Assembly: GCA_002716165.1 (NCBI GenBank)
Contig: PAZT01000024.1
Span: forward strand, 4,981-14,748
DNA: 9,768 bases
Direction: 5' to 3'
From: Deltaproteobacteria bacterium
Lineage (GTDB): Bacteria > SAR324 > NAC60-12
The notes beneath the pieces are model-generated. The model was not told where the DNA came from and did not search any database. It was given only the letters and a program-made list of their open reading frames with translations. This document shows, in pieces, positions 1-7,554 of this stretch (within the stretch, counting starts at the first letter, position 1; each line of letters starts with the position of its first letter). The position numbers were made by a program, and so were the translations under genes.

Positions 1-1428
1 TCACTTTACGAAGCTGATCTAGCTCTTCCAAATTTACTTGAGATTATAAATGGAAAAAAAGATATTGGCAAAATCGCTCAGTTTGCCTATAAAAAAAATA
101 ATGAAGTACATACATTTGAAAACAGACTAGTACCGGACGGTCATACTATGAGTGTAATGCCAGCTTATGATATTATGGACATCAAAAACCATTCTAAGTA
201 TGGCGTAATAGGATCATGGCATGGTTTACTCAAAAAAGGCACTGTAGTTTCAACTTGCCAATCAAATAGAGGTTGTAGGGCAGCATGCACATTTTGCAAT
301 GTAAGAACTTATCACGGCAAAACTGTTAGACACAGAACTATAGATTCCGTTGTTGATGAGCTGCTTTGTCTTCAAAATGATTATGGGGTGGAACATATTG
401 TTTGGTTAGACGATGATCTATTAAAGGATCAAAAAAGAACAATATCAATGTTTAATGAAATGGTTAGAAGAAATGTAAAATTAACCTGGGATGCTACAAA
501 TGGAGTTATAGCTCATTCTCTAAAAAAAATGGAAATTGTAGATGCAGCACACAAAAGCGGATGTATAGGCATGCATGTTGGTATAGAGTCTGGGAATCCA
601 GAGGTTTTAAAACAAATTAGAAAACCTGGCACAGTAGAGACTTTTATAGAGGCTGCAGAAGTATTAAATAAATTTCCATCGATTAATACAAGAGCTTTAT
701 TAATGCTTGGCTTTCCTAAAGAAACACTGGGAATGATATTTGATACAATTAAGCTTGCAGAAAAAATAAATTTTGATTGGAGCAATTTATCAATTTTACA
801 ACCATGGAAAGGAACTCCAATATATCAAGAGATGGCAGAAGATGGATTGCTAGGGAAAGAGGAAGGGACTTTAGACACAGAAGATAATGACAAAGCTCCT
901 TATCAACTGGGTACATATTCAAGACAAAGAGCAATTGAAATGGGAAAAATTCAAGAAAAAGAGAAATCAAATGGAAAAAGAAATTTTGGTTTTCTTGAAA
1001 AAATCAATGCTAGGGACCTTAATGCTGTACCAAGCCCTAAAGAGTTGGATGATATTTGGTTTTATATGAATGTTAGAATAAACTTCTCTAGGCTTTTAAG
1101 AGAAAATAGGCCAATTAAAATAAAACAACAGTACAGTTTTTTAAATCACGTTTCTAACAAAACAGCTCCAGACAATGCAATGTTAATGTATTTCTTCGCT
1201 TTAATGCAAAAGAAACATCTAGGATCTATTGATAAAGATTTAAAAATCAGATTGAAAAAAAGACTTGAAAATTCTGTCTACTGGAGAGAAAGATTCAAAT
1301 TTTTTGATTTGCGAGAGGAGCACGTAAATGATGAAAAATTTCCTCAACACATTAAGGACGGAGGTATTCCAAAGGGTTTTCAGAAAGAAACAGATATTTT
1401 TAACTTTCCATCTGACACCATTAATTAA
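1..1428 (+). CDS. B12-binding-type radical SAM protein (5' end outside window)
   Basis: The frame is open from base 1, so the gene begins upstream; the ATG at 148 is internal. The 475 visible codons begin with what looks like the end of a cobalamin-binding domain (LPNLLEIINGKKDIGKI, then a hydrophilic linker), as in BchE-like B12/radical SAM enzymes. The cobalamin-binding His motif would lie off the window, so B12 use is inferred. The radical SAM cluster motif is clear: NRGCRAACTFC gives CxxxCxxC, with cysteine codons at 274, 286 and 295. Further family blocks follow: VWLDDDLLKD, then GMHVGIESGNPEVLKQIRK, then LMLGFPKET, and a strand ending in LQPWKGTPIYQEM. The last ~150 residues are mainly charged and helical and match no domain I recognise. 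Such enzymes make a 5'-deoxyadenosyl radical at a 4Fe-4S cluster, for methylation, cyclisation or rearrangement. The substrate is unknown. The next gene starts 3 bases after the stop. Confidence 0.85.
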   Translation, partial: SLYEADLALPNLLEIINGKKDIGKIAQFAYKKNNEVHTFENRLVPDGHTMSVMPAYDIMDIKNHSKYGVIGSWHGLLKKGTVVSTCQSNRGCRAACTFCNVRTYHGKTVRHRTIDSVVDELLCLQNDYGVEHIVWLDDDLLKDQKRTISMFNEMVRRNVKLTWDATNGVIAHSLKKMEIVDAAHKSGCIGMHVGIESGNPEVLKQIRKPGTVETFIEAAEVLNKFPSINTRALLMLGFPKETLGMIFDTIKLAEKINFDWSNLSILQPWKGTPIYQEMAEDGLLGKEEGTLDTEDNDKAPYQLGTYSRQRAIEMGKIQEKEKSNGKRNFGFLEKINARDLNAVPSPKELDDIWFYMNVRINFSRLLRENRPIKIKQQYSFLNHVSNKTAPDNAMLMYFFALMQKKHLGSIDKDLKIRLKKRLENSVYWRERFKFFDLREEHVNDEKFPQHIKDGGIPKGFQKETDIFNFPSDTIN

Positions 1429-1431
1429 ATT

Positions 1432-2337
1432 ATGACAAAAATAAGCTTCAAGAGTATTTGGGAGGATTGTGAAAAAAAAAATAATTATCCAAGTAGAGCT
1501 AATAATATCAAGGTGGTTGACTATAAAGATTTTGAGAAAAATGTTACAGAAGAAAAAGAAAGTTTTGTTTTAGACATTGTAAACTCCTTATACTCAGGAG
1601 ACATATACATTCTCAAAGGAGCTTATACAAAAGAATTTATGAACAGCCTTAGAGTAAGAACTTTCGATTATTTCAAAGAAAAGCCTTCTGAATTTCATAA
1701 AATGTTGGAGGGTTGTCCTGATTTTCATAGAAAAATAGATATTGAAACAGGAAAGAAATATGCATTAAGATTGTGCAAACATTCATTTTACTTTTATCCT
1801 TGGAACAATGACCCTCTTAATATTTTTAATCCAATTTATAAAAGATGGAGAGTAATAAAAAAACTAATGGGAATGAATCCAGAGGCCTTTGAACAAAACA
1901 CCCCAAAGGATGGTGTGATTGATAGAATTCAAATAGTTCAATATCCATCAAAAATTGGTTACCTCGAACCTCATACTGATCCACATAAACACCAAAGATT
2001 ATTTCATAGTGCTTACATGAGTAAAAAAGGTAAAGATTTTTCGGGACTAGGGTTTTATGCAATAGACAAAAAAGACAAAATTTTAGAAACAGAAGATCAT
2101 ATCGATGTTGGAGATATCGGCATTGGTTATGCAACTGTTTACCATGGAGTTGCGCCTGTAAACTTAAACAAAGAACCTGATTGGCAAGATGTAAATGATG
2201 GTCGATGGTTTTTATCTTTATATAGCAATGAGACAGATATTCACAAAAAAAGACACACAAGCAGTGGTGTTTCAGAAAAATTGAATTTTAGTAAAAATAT
2301 AAAATCGCAAGTTTATCCTTTGGAAATATTAAGTTAA
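1432..2337 (+). CDS. Fe(II)/2-oxoglutarate-dependent oxygenase-like protein
   Basis: A 301-residue soluble protein with no signal peptide or membrane segment. The C-terminal half has the ligand pattern of a 2-oxoglutarate oxygenase: YLEPHTDPHKHQ supplies HxD (His181, Asp183), ATVYHGVAPVN supplies the distal His238, and NDGRWFLSLYSNE supplies an Arg (258) 20 residues later, where the 2-oxoglutarate carboxylate is normally bound. The spacing suits a double-stranded beta-helix fold. Family members use O2 and 2-oxoglutarate to hydroxylate, halogenate, desaturate or epimerise a substrate. The N-terminal ~150 residues are variable and probably contribute to substrate binding. The ATG at 1432 lies 3 bases after the upstream stop, which suggests translational coupling; there is no Shine-Dalgarno site. 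Pairing with a radical SAM gene hints at sequential modification of one molecule. The assignment rests on motifs only, and the substrate cannot be read. Confidence 0.75.
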   Translation: MTKISFKSIWEDCEKKNNYPSRANNIKVVDYKDFEKNVTEEKESFVLDIVNSLYSGDIYILKGAYTKEFMNSLRVRTFDYFKEKPSEFHKMLEGCPDFHRKIDIETGKKYALRLCKHSFYFYPWNNDPLNIFNPIYKRWRVIKKLMGMNPEAFEQNTPKDGVIDRIQIVQYPSKIGYLEPHTDPHKHQRLFHSAYMSKKGKDFSGLGFYAIDKKDKILETEDHIDVGDIGIGYATVYHGVAPVNLNKEPDWQDVNDGRWFLSLYSNETDIHKKRHTSSGVSEKLNFSKNIKSQVYPLEILS

Positions 2338-2366
2338 TTTCTTAAATTTAAAATTCTAAATTTATC

Positions 2367-3272
2367 ATGAAAGTAGTTATAGTTGGAATGGGCATACAAG
2401 GCCTTAAACGAAAGAAAATTTTGGGTAAAAATTTTTGCTATTCAGTTGATAGTGCTAAAAAAGCAAATTTTAAATCAGTCAAAGCTGTTCCTATGAAAAG
2501 TTATGATACAGTTTTTATATGCGTTCCTGATGAAAAAAAGTATCAAATAGCCAAGTATTGTCTTCAATACAAAAAAAATATTTTAGTAGAGAAACCCTTT
2601 CTTTTAAAGGATGAGAAAAAATATAAATTATTGAAAGGTTTAGCAGATAAAAATAATTTAGCTTTTTACACAGCTTATAATCACCGTTTTGAACCAGGTT
2701 TAGAAAAAATTAGAGATCTTATTGCAAAAAAATCAATAGGAAAAATTTATAGATGTAGAATATTTTACGGAAACGGAACTTCATTATTGGTTAAAAAAAG
2801 CAAATGGAGAGATAAAAAACTTGGAGTAATCTCAGATATCGGATCACATTTGATTGATATTTGTATGTTTATTTTTGGTAAAAACTTAAAAAAAATTAAA
2901 TTATTAGAGGCTAATAAGTTTGAAAATAAAGCCTACGATCATTCAATTCTAAGTTTAAATATAAATTCAATTAGTATTGAACTCGAGATGACACTGTGTT
3001 CATGGGAGAACACTTTTAATTTTGATATAATTGGATCAAAAGGATCAATTCATATGAATTCTTTGTGTAAGTGGTCTGATAGCAATGTAACCTTAAAATC
3101 AAGAAAATATCCTTCTGGTTTCCCGAAAATAAAAAAATTTTCATTCAAAAAAGGCGATCCGACTTGGAAAAAAGAACATTCTTTTTTTAAAAAAATGATT
3201 AGAAAAAAAAAAAATAAAACAACTTTTTTAAAAGACATTTTGATTAGCAACTACCTTAAAAAAATAAAATAA
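2367..3272 (+). CDS. Gfo/Idh/MocA-family NAD(P)-dependent oxidoreductase, compact form
   Basis: The N-terminus VVIVGMGIQG is a Rossmann GxGxxG motif (residues 7-12). It is followed by FICVPDEKKYQIAKY and NILVEKPF with the family's EKP motif (75-77), whose Lys is catalytic in characterised members. AYNHRFEP (103-110) and DIGSHLID (157-164), the GxHxxD element with the active-site Asp/His, complete the signature. These enzymes oxidise or reduce sugar or cyclitol hydroxyls; in glycan clusters, relatives such as WbpB make 3-keto sugars for transamination. At 301 residues it is shorter than the usual 330-390: the region between the first strand and the EKP motif is compressed, and the C-terminus ends in a Lys-rich tail. 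It follows the longest gap in the window (29 bases) and has no Shine-Dalgarno site. An A12 run lies near the 3' end. Supply of a keto sugar to the downstream aminotransferases is possible but not shown. Confidence 0.85.
   Translation: MKVVIVGMGIQGLKRKKILGKNFCYSVDSAKKANFKSVKAVPMKSYDTVFICVPDEKKYQIAKYCLQYKKNILVEKPFLLKDEKKYKLLKGLADKNNLAFYTAYNHRFEPGLEKIRDLIAKKSIGKIYRCRIFYGNGTSLLVKKSKWRDKKLGVISDIGSHLIDICMFIFGKNLKKIKLLEANKFENKAYDHSILSLNINSISIELEMTLCSWENTFNFDIIGSKGSIHMNSLCKWSDSNVTLKSRKYPSGFPKIKKFSFKKGDPTWKKEHSFFKKMIRKKKNKTTFLKDILISNYLKKIK
3203..3214 (+). repeat. A12 homopolymer inside the Gfo/Idh/MocA gene
   Basis: Twelve consecutive A bases encode part of a Lys-rich stretch (IRKKKNK) about 20 codons before the stop. 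A slip here would change only the C-terminal tail. Confidence 0.9.
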
Positions 3273-3281
3273 GTAATTTAA

Positions 3282-4571
3282 ATGAAATTAATAAAAAAAA
3301 TAATTTTGGGAATATTAAAAATATTTGATTATCAAATATCTAAGATCCAAAAGGATGAGGCACATATTCAAGAGTATAATAATTTTCTATTTAAACAAAA
3401 TAAACTCGACAAAAATTTCAAAAAAAGTCTGGAAATATTTTTTAAACTTAAAAAAAAATGGAAAAAAAAATTAATATATCCCTTTAACGAAATAGAAATT
3501 ATTCCAGCAAAAGTATTCATGGGTGCTTTTGGAAATTATATTGGTTTGCTTACATTATTAATGGCAAATAAGTATAAATTAAGAAAACAAAAAAAACTAG
3601 TTTGTTATGTTCCTAAACATCTTAAATTTAATAATGATTGTTTAAAAAACTATTTTCAAAACTTTGTCAGAATTTACAGAAAAGAAATTTTCAGCAAAAC
3701 GTTTATAAAACAACATGAAATAGATACAGGTTCTATTACAGAATTTGATAATTTTGCACTACCATTACATGAGTCAAAAAACTTTATTGAACAAAAAAAA
3801 AAAAACGACAAACCTTTTTTAAAATTAAAATCAACACATATAAATGAAGGAAATTTTATTTTAAAAAAAATGGGAATAAAAAAAAATGAAAAGTTTGTAA
3901 CATTACATATAAGGCAATTTGGATGGCGTGGAGAGACTAAACAAAACACTAATGAAAATTTCAGGACTCCAAGTGTTAGTAATTATATTGATACTATTAA
4001 GTATTTAACACAAAAAAAAATAAAAGTTATTTTAGTTGGTAATAATAATTACAAATTTGAAAAAATTAAAAATTTTATAAATTATTCGAACTCAAAATTT
4101 AAATCAGATAGTATGGATATATTTTTAGCTGCCAAATCTTTATTTTGTATCGCCAATCCTTCTGGATATTACGTAGCTTCTTTATGTTTTGGTACACCTG
4201 TTTTACTTACTGATGTCGCACAATATAGTAATTATTTTATACTAACTAAAAAGGACATGTTTTTACCTCGTCCATTAAAAAAATCAGGAAAATCTATTCC
4301 ATTATTAGATTGTTTTAAATCACCAATGAATCATATCTTCAGTGATAAGCATCTACAAACTCTCTCCGTTAAAGCAATAGAAAATTCACCTACAGAGATA
4401 AAGGAGTCAGCTAAAGAAATGTTAAAAAAAATATATTCTAAAAAAGAAACGAATTTACAGAAACTATTTAAAAAAAAACTTAATAAAAAGTTTAGGATTA
4501 CTAATAATTATAGTTTTGGTCTTAAAGCAAATGCAGGTATACCTAATTACTTCCTTGCAAAACATTTTTAA
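3282..4571 (+). CDS. Putative glycosyltransferase, TIGR04372 family
   Basis: A 429-residue protein resembling the TIGR04372 family of putative glycosyltransferases found in polysaccharide clusters. The central block FVTLHIRQFGWRGE (205-218) followed by NENFRTPSVSNYIDTIKYL is the feature I recognise. The second Rossmann-like half follows, with VILVGNNN (249-256), then DIFLAAKSLFCIANPSGYY and FGTPVLLTD (303-311), the kind of Gly/Pro-rich loop that binds the sugar nucleotide in GT-B-like enzymes. A conserved-looking end, GIPNYFLAKHF, closes the protein. There is no signal peptide; a short amphipathic/hydrophobic N-terminal stretch (1-18) could touch the membrane. The likely role is transfer of one sugar to a growing lipid-linked glycan on the cytoplasmic face. 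It starts 9 bases after the previous gene and ends 5 bases before the ABC exporter start. Base composition is extreme (8 G+C in bases 3421-3480), and the gene holds an A13 run. Donor and acceptor are unknown. Confidence 0.75.
   Translation: MKLIKKIILGILKIFDYQISKIQKDEAHIQEYNNFLFKQNKLDKNFKKSLEIFFKLKKKWKKKLIYPFNEIEIIPAKVFMGAFGNYIGLLTLLMANKYKLRKQKKLVCYVPKHLKFNNDCLKNYFQNFVRIYRKEIFSKTFIKQHEIDTGSITEFDNFALPLHESKNFIEQKKKNDKPFLKLKSTHINEGNFILKKMGIKKNEKFVTLHIRQFGWRGETKQNTNENFRTPSVSNYIDTIKYLTQKKIKVILVGNNNYKFEKIKNFINYSNSKFKSDSMDIFLAAKSLFCIANPSGYYVASLCFGTPVLLTDVAQYSNYFILTKKDMFLPRPLKKSGKSIPLLDCFKSPMNHIFSDKHLQTLSVKAIENSPTEIKESAKEMLKKIYSKKETNLQKLFKKKLNKKFRITNNYSFGLKANAGIPNYFLAKHF
3793..3805 (+). repeat. A13 homopolymer inside the glycosyltransferase gene
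   Basis: Thirteen consecutive A bases, the longest run noticed, encode EQKKKND around residues 170-176. Adding one A leads to a TGA 14 codons after the run, and losing one leads to a TAA within six codons. Either slip would truncate the enzyme before its HIR block at 209-211. Confidence 0.92.
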
Positions 4572-4576
4572 AAAAA

Positions 4577-6298
4577 TTGCAAACATTTAATTCATTAAAA
4601 AAGTTTTTTTCAGTCTTAGAATTTAAGATAAAAAAAAATTTATTTTTATTATTTTTTTTTAAAGTAATTTCTGGTTTATTTGATATGCTTGGCGTAGCAT
4701 CTTTAGCCCCAGTAATACTTATTTTAACAAAAGACAGTATTTTAGACACAAACAAATATGCTTTATTCATAAAAGATTTACTTGCGATAAATAATCAAGA
4801 ATTAATGGCTCTCATTGTTCTTTTATCTAGTGTAATTATTTTATTTAATATTCTTCTTAGATTTTTAATTTCGTGGGCAGATCAATATGTCAGCTCTAAA
4901 ACATTCTTTAGTTTCACGAACAAAATTTATAGTTACTATATAAATCAGTCTTATCAGTACTTTATTAATAATAGTACCTCTGACCTAACAGACAAAATAG
5001 TAACAAGAATTAAAGCAGGATCGCATGCTTTAATCTCATCCTTACTAATTATGATTAGTTCTTTCTTTACATTAATTTTCTTAACAGCGCTTTTAATATT
5101 TGTTGATAGCAAAGTGACAATTGTAATATTTGTTATAATTTCAATATCTTATTTATTAATTTTTCTACGAGTAAAAAATAAAATTAATGAGTTTGGAAAG
5201 TTTTTACCAAAAAATTCAAGAAATGTAACAAGACTAGTAACACAATCACTTAAATCAATTAAAGAAATAATAATATTTAAAAATTCAAGCTTTTATTCAG
5301 ATCAAATGAATAATTTAACAAATGTTTATAGAAAAAATATAATAAAATACTATTTATTAAATATTTTACCTAAAAATATGATTGAGTTTTTAGCTTACAC
5401 CTTAGTTTTCTCTTTACTAATTTATTACATAACTTTTGATCTTGATTTTGGCAATCTTTTGTTAGTTATTGGATTATATGCTGCTTCTTTTCAAAGAATG
5501 TTACCCGCATATCAAAGTTTTTTTAATGGTTATAATAATTTAAAAGTCGCTACATATTCGTTTGATGTTATTTATAACGATCTTTTAAATGCAAAAATAA
5601 ATAAACCTAGGATTACAGGTAGTGAAAAAATTATAGTAAGTCAAAATATTTTATTCAAAAATTTAAAATTTAAATATAAAAAGGATCAAAAAGAAAATAC
5701 AATAGATATAGAAAATTTTGAAATTGGTAAAAATAAATTAATTGCAGTCACTGGTTTATCAGGATCAGGTAAGTCAACCTTTTTAAATATTTTTTGTGGT
5801 TTAATACCTCCAGATTCTGGAGAAATATTTGTTGATGGTCGAAAAGTAAACTACTCAAATTACGAAGGAGTAAGAGATAATATTTCTTACATTTCTCAAA
5901 CACCCTTTCTGGCAGATGATACAATCGTTAATAATATTGCTTTGGGAGAAGATACTAAGAAGATTGATTTTGAAAATATCAAAACATCTTGTGAAATAGC
6001 AGGTATTAAAGATTTTATAGAAACTTCATTAGATAAAAAATATGAAACTTTTATTGGTGAAGATGGCATTAAACTTAGTGGGGGTCAAAAACAGAGAATC
6101 TGTATAGCTCGTGCTATTTATAAAAATAGAAATATATTAGTTTTTGATGAAGCAACAAATTCATTAGACGAAGAAAGTGAGCTTAAAATTATCAATAATT
6201 TCCGAGAAATTTTTAAGGAAAAAATTATAATTTTTGTTACCCACAGAACAAATATTCTAAAAAAATTTGATAAAACAATTATATTCAAAAAAAAATAA
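4577..6298 (+). CDS. ABC exporter, lipid-linked saccharide flippase type (PglK/MsbA-like), TTG start
   Basis: A fused membrane-ATPase half-transporter of 573 residues. The N-terminal ~330 residues carry hydrophobic segments at roughly 22-50, 77-97, 153-176, 178-197, 269-286 and 292-306, as expected for a six-helix exporter domain. The ATPase domain is complete in its key motifs: Walker A GLSGSGKST (393-401), Q-loop YISQTPF (Q441), signature LSGGQ (500-504), Walker B ILVFDE (520-525) and switch His in FVTHR (H556). The N-terminal pattern ending FDMLGVASLAPVI resembles PglK-like flippases, which move undecaprenyl-linked oligosaccharides across the inner membrane as dimers. The start is TTG at 4577: the frame has a stop at 4544 and no ATG before 4685, which would remove the first half of TM1. 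The protein stops soon after the H-loop (IIFKKK), lacking the usual short tail. Polysaccharide or glycolipid export is the context-based role. Confidence 0.88.
   Translation: MQTFNSLKKFFSVLEFKIKKNLFLLFFFKVISGLFDMLGVASLAPVILILTKDSILDTNKYALFIKDLLAINNQELMALIVLLSSVIILFNILLRFLISWADQYVSSKTFFSFTNKIYSYYINQSYQYFINNSTSDLTDKIVTRIKAGSHALISSLLIMISSFFTLIFLTALLIFVDSKVTIVIFVIISISYLLIFLRVKNKINEFGKFLPKNSRNVTRLVTQSLKSIKEIIIFKNSSFYSDQMNNLTNVYRKNIIKYYLLNILPKNMIEFLAYTLVFSLLIYYITFDLDFGNLLLVIGLYAASFQRMLPAYQSFFNGYNNLKVATYSFDVIYNDLLNAKINKPRITGSEKIIVSQNILFKNLKFKYKKDQKENTIDIENFEIGKNKLIAVTGLSGSGKSTFLNIFCGLIPPDSGEIFVDGRKVNYSNYEGVRDNISYISQTPFLADDTIVNNIALGEDTKKIDFENIKTSCEIAGIKDFIETSLDKKYETFIGEDGIKLSGGQKQRICIARAIYKNRNILVFDEATNSLDEESELKIINNFREIFKEKIIIFVTHRTNILKKFDKTIIFKKK
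6287..6295 (+). repeat. A9 run at the ABC exporter/dehydrogenase junction
   Basis: Nine A bases immediately precede the exporter's TAA stop. Loss of one A would run the exporter frame through to the ATG at 6303 in the frame of the dehydrogenase-like gene. Confidence 0.9.
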
Positions 6299-6302
6299 AC
6301 AC

Positions 6303-7547
6303 ATGAATTTAAGAGTTGGATTTGTTGGCTTGTCACATTTAGGCTTAAACTACTTAGCAGCAGCAGCAGAAAAAAACTTTAAAACCATCGGTTTTGACAT
6401 GAATTCAAAATTAATATCAAAACTCAATAAATTTGATGTTCCATTATCGGAGCCTTATTTAGAAAAAAATTTAAGAAAAAACAAAAATTTAATAAGCTTT
6501 TCAGATGATTTTTCATTAATAAAAAAATGTGACATTGTATTTATATCACAAGATGTGAAGACAAATAAAAATGGAACTGGAAAATTAGAAGATATAAAAT
6601 TCTTAATCAATTATACAAAAAAATTTATTAAAAAAGAAACAATTTTGGTTATTTTATCTCAAATACAACCTAAATTTATGAAAAATATAAAATTTGATAA
6701 AACAAGGTTATTTTATCAGGTAGAAACATTAGTTTTTGGTCGAGCAGTTGAAAGGGCTTTGTATCCAGAAAGAATTATAATTGGTTGTTATAATAAAAAT
6801 ATACCAATTAAAAAAAAGTATTTGGTTTATCTCAAAAAATTTAAGTGCCCTTTAATTAAAATGAAATATGAAAGCGCTGAGTTGACAAAAATTGCAATCA
6901 ATACTTTTTTAACATCATCAATTACAACAACCAATGTCTTGTCTGAGATTTGTAATAGAGTTTCTGCCGATTGGAGTGAAATTAAACCAGCTATTATGCT
7001 GGACGAACGAATTGGAAAAAAGGCTTATCTAAATCCAGGCCTAGGAATTTCAGGCGGGAATTTAGAAAGAGATATATCCTCTTTAAAAAAATTAATAAAA
7101 TCTGATAAAAACCTTAAGCTTTTAACGGATTCGTTCGAAAAAAATTCCAAATATATGAAATCTTGGGTTTACAGAATCTTGAAAAAAAGAAAATTATTAA
7201 ATAATTCAAAAAATTCTTTCTCCATACTAGGAGTCTCATACAAAGAAAATACCAATTCAATAAAAAATTCACCCTCAATAGAATTAATTCAATCTTTGAA
7301 AGGAAAAAATTTAAGAGTTTATGATCCGAAAGCTGTACTTCAATACAAACAACGGAATTGTATTCAATTTAAAAGCATAGACCAGGCGCTTTTAAAATCA
7401 AAAATTTTAATTTTAATGGTACCGTGGAAAGAATTTAAAAATATAAAAGTAAAAAAAAATATCAAATTAATTATTGATCCTTTTAGAATTTTAAAAAATA
7501 AAAATATTCCAAAAAAAAAGATTGAATATTATTCTTTAGGTAAATAA
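6303..7547 (+). CDS. UDP-glucose/GDP-mannose dehydrogenase-family protein with Asn at the catalytic Cys position
   Basis: A 414-residue protein with the three-part layout of nucleotide-sugar dehydrogenases. The N-terminal Rossmann start is LRVGFVGLSHLGL (3-15), where the usual second Gly of GxGxxG is Ser11. QVETLVFGRAVERALYPERI (139-158) matches the block carrying the catalytic Glu (E141). AELTKIAINTFL keeps the Lys196/Asn200 pair. The C-terminal block is ILGVSYKENTNSIKNSPS, then VYDPKA. At the catalytic loop, family GFGGSCFPKD aligns without gaps to GISGGNLERD (248-257): the Cys that forms the thiohemiacetal is Asn253. Ordinary four-electron oxidation to a uronic acid is therefore unlikely; a two-electron oxidation or another role is possible. 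The ATG at 6303 was preferred over one at 6267 because the Rossmann strand then begins at residue 3 and overlap with the exporter is avoided. It sits 4 bases after the exporter stop. Confidence 0.85.
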   Translation: MNLRVGFVGLSHLGLNYLAAAAEKNFKTIGFDMNSKLISKLNKFDVPLSEPYLEKNLRKNKNLISFSDDFSLIKKCDIVFISQDVKTNKNGTGKLEDIKFLINYTKKFIKKETILVILSQIQPKFMKNIKFDKTRLFYQVETLVFGRAVERALYPERIIIGCYNKNIPIKKKYLVYLKKFKCPLIKMKYESAELTKIAINTFLTSSITTTNVLSEICNRVSADWSEIKPAIMLDERIGKKAYLNPGLGISGGNLERDISSLKKLIKSDKNLKLLTDSFEKNSKYMKSWVYRILKKRKLLNNSKNSFSILGVSYKENTNSIKNSPSIELIQSLKGKNLRVYDPKAVLQYKQRNCIQFKSIDQALLKSKILILMVPWKEFKNIKVKKNIKLIIDPFRILKNKNIPKKKIEYYSLGK

Positions 7548-7554
7548 ATTTTAA

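Noticed and set aside
148..150. ATG at 148 as the true start of the radical SAM protein
   Set aside because: The frame is open to base 1 and the upstream codons encode sequence expected just before this region in B12/radical SAM proteins.
887..1069. A 60-codon + strand frame inside the radical SAM gene
   Set aside because: It lies entirely within a well-supported gene in another frame and shows no recognisable protein.
1826..2260. A 144-codon open frame on the - strand, opposite the oxygenase gene
   Set aside because: Its translation is rich in Cys, His and Leu without any domain pattern, and the + strand frame carries a coherent HxD...H...R signature. It is an antisense shadow.
2343..2364. 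Two copies of the palindrome TAAATTTA, 14 bases apart, in the longest intergenic gap
   Set aside because: Such short A/T palindromes are expected by chance at this composition; there is no GC stem or T tract for a terminator and no convincing -35/-10 pair, so no regulatory call was made.
3674..3949. Open frame on the - strand inside the glycosyltransferase gene
   Set aside because: Phe/Ser-rich translation produced by complementing A-rich Lys codons; no start context or motif. Similar shadows at 513-785, 749-970, 3050-3250, 4543-4770, 6118-6336 and 8151-8351 were dismissed for the same reason.
6267..6302. Earlier ATG at 6267 for the dehydrogenase-like gene
   Set aside because: It would add 12 basic residues ahead of the Rossmann strand and overlap the exporter by 32 bases; the ATG at 6303 puts the strand at residue 3.
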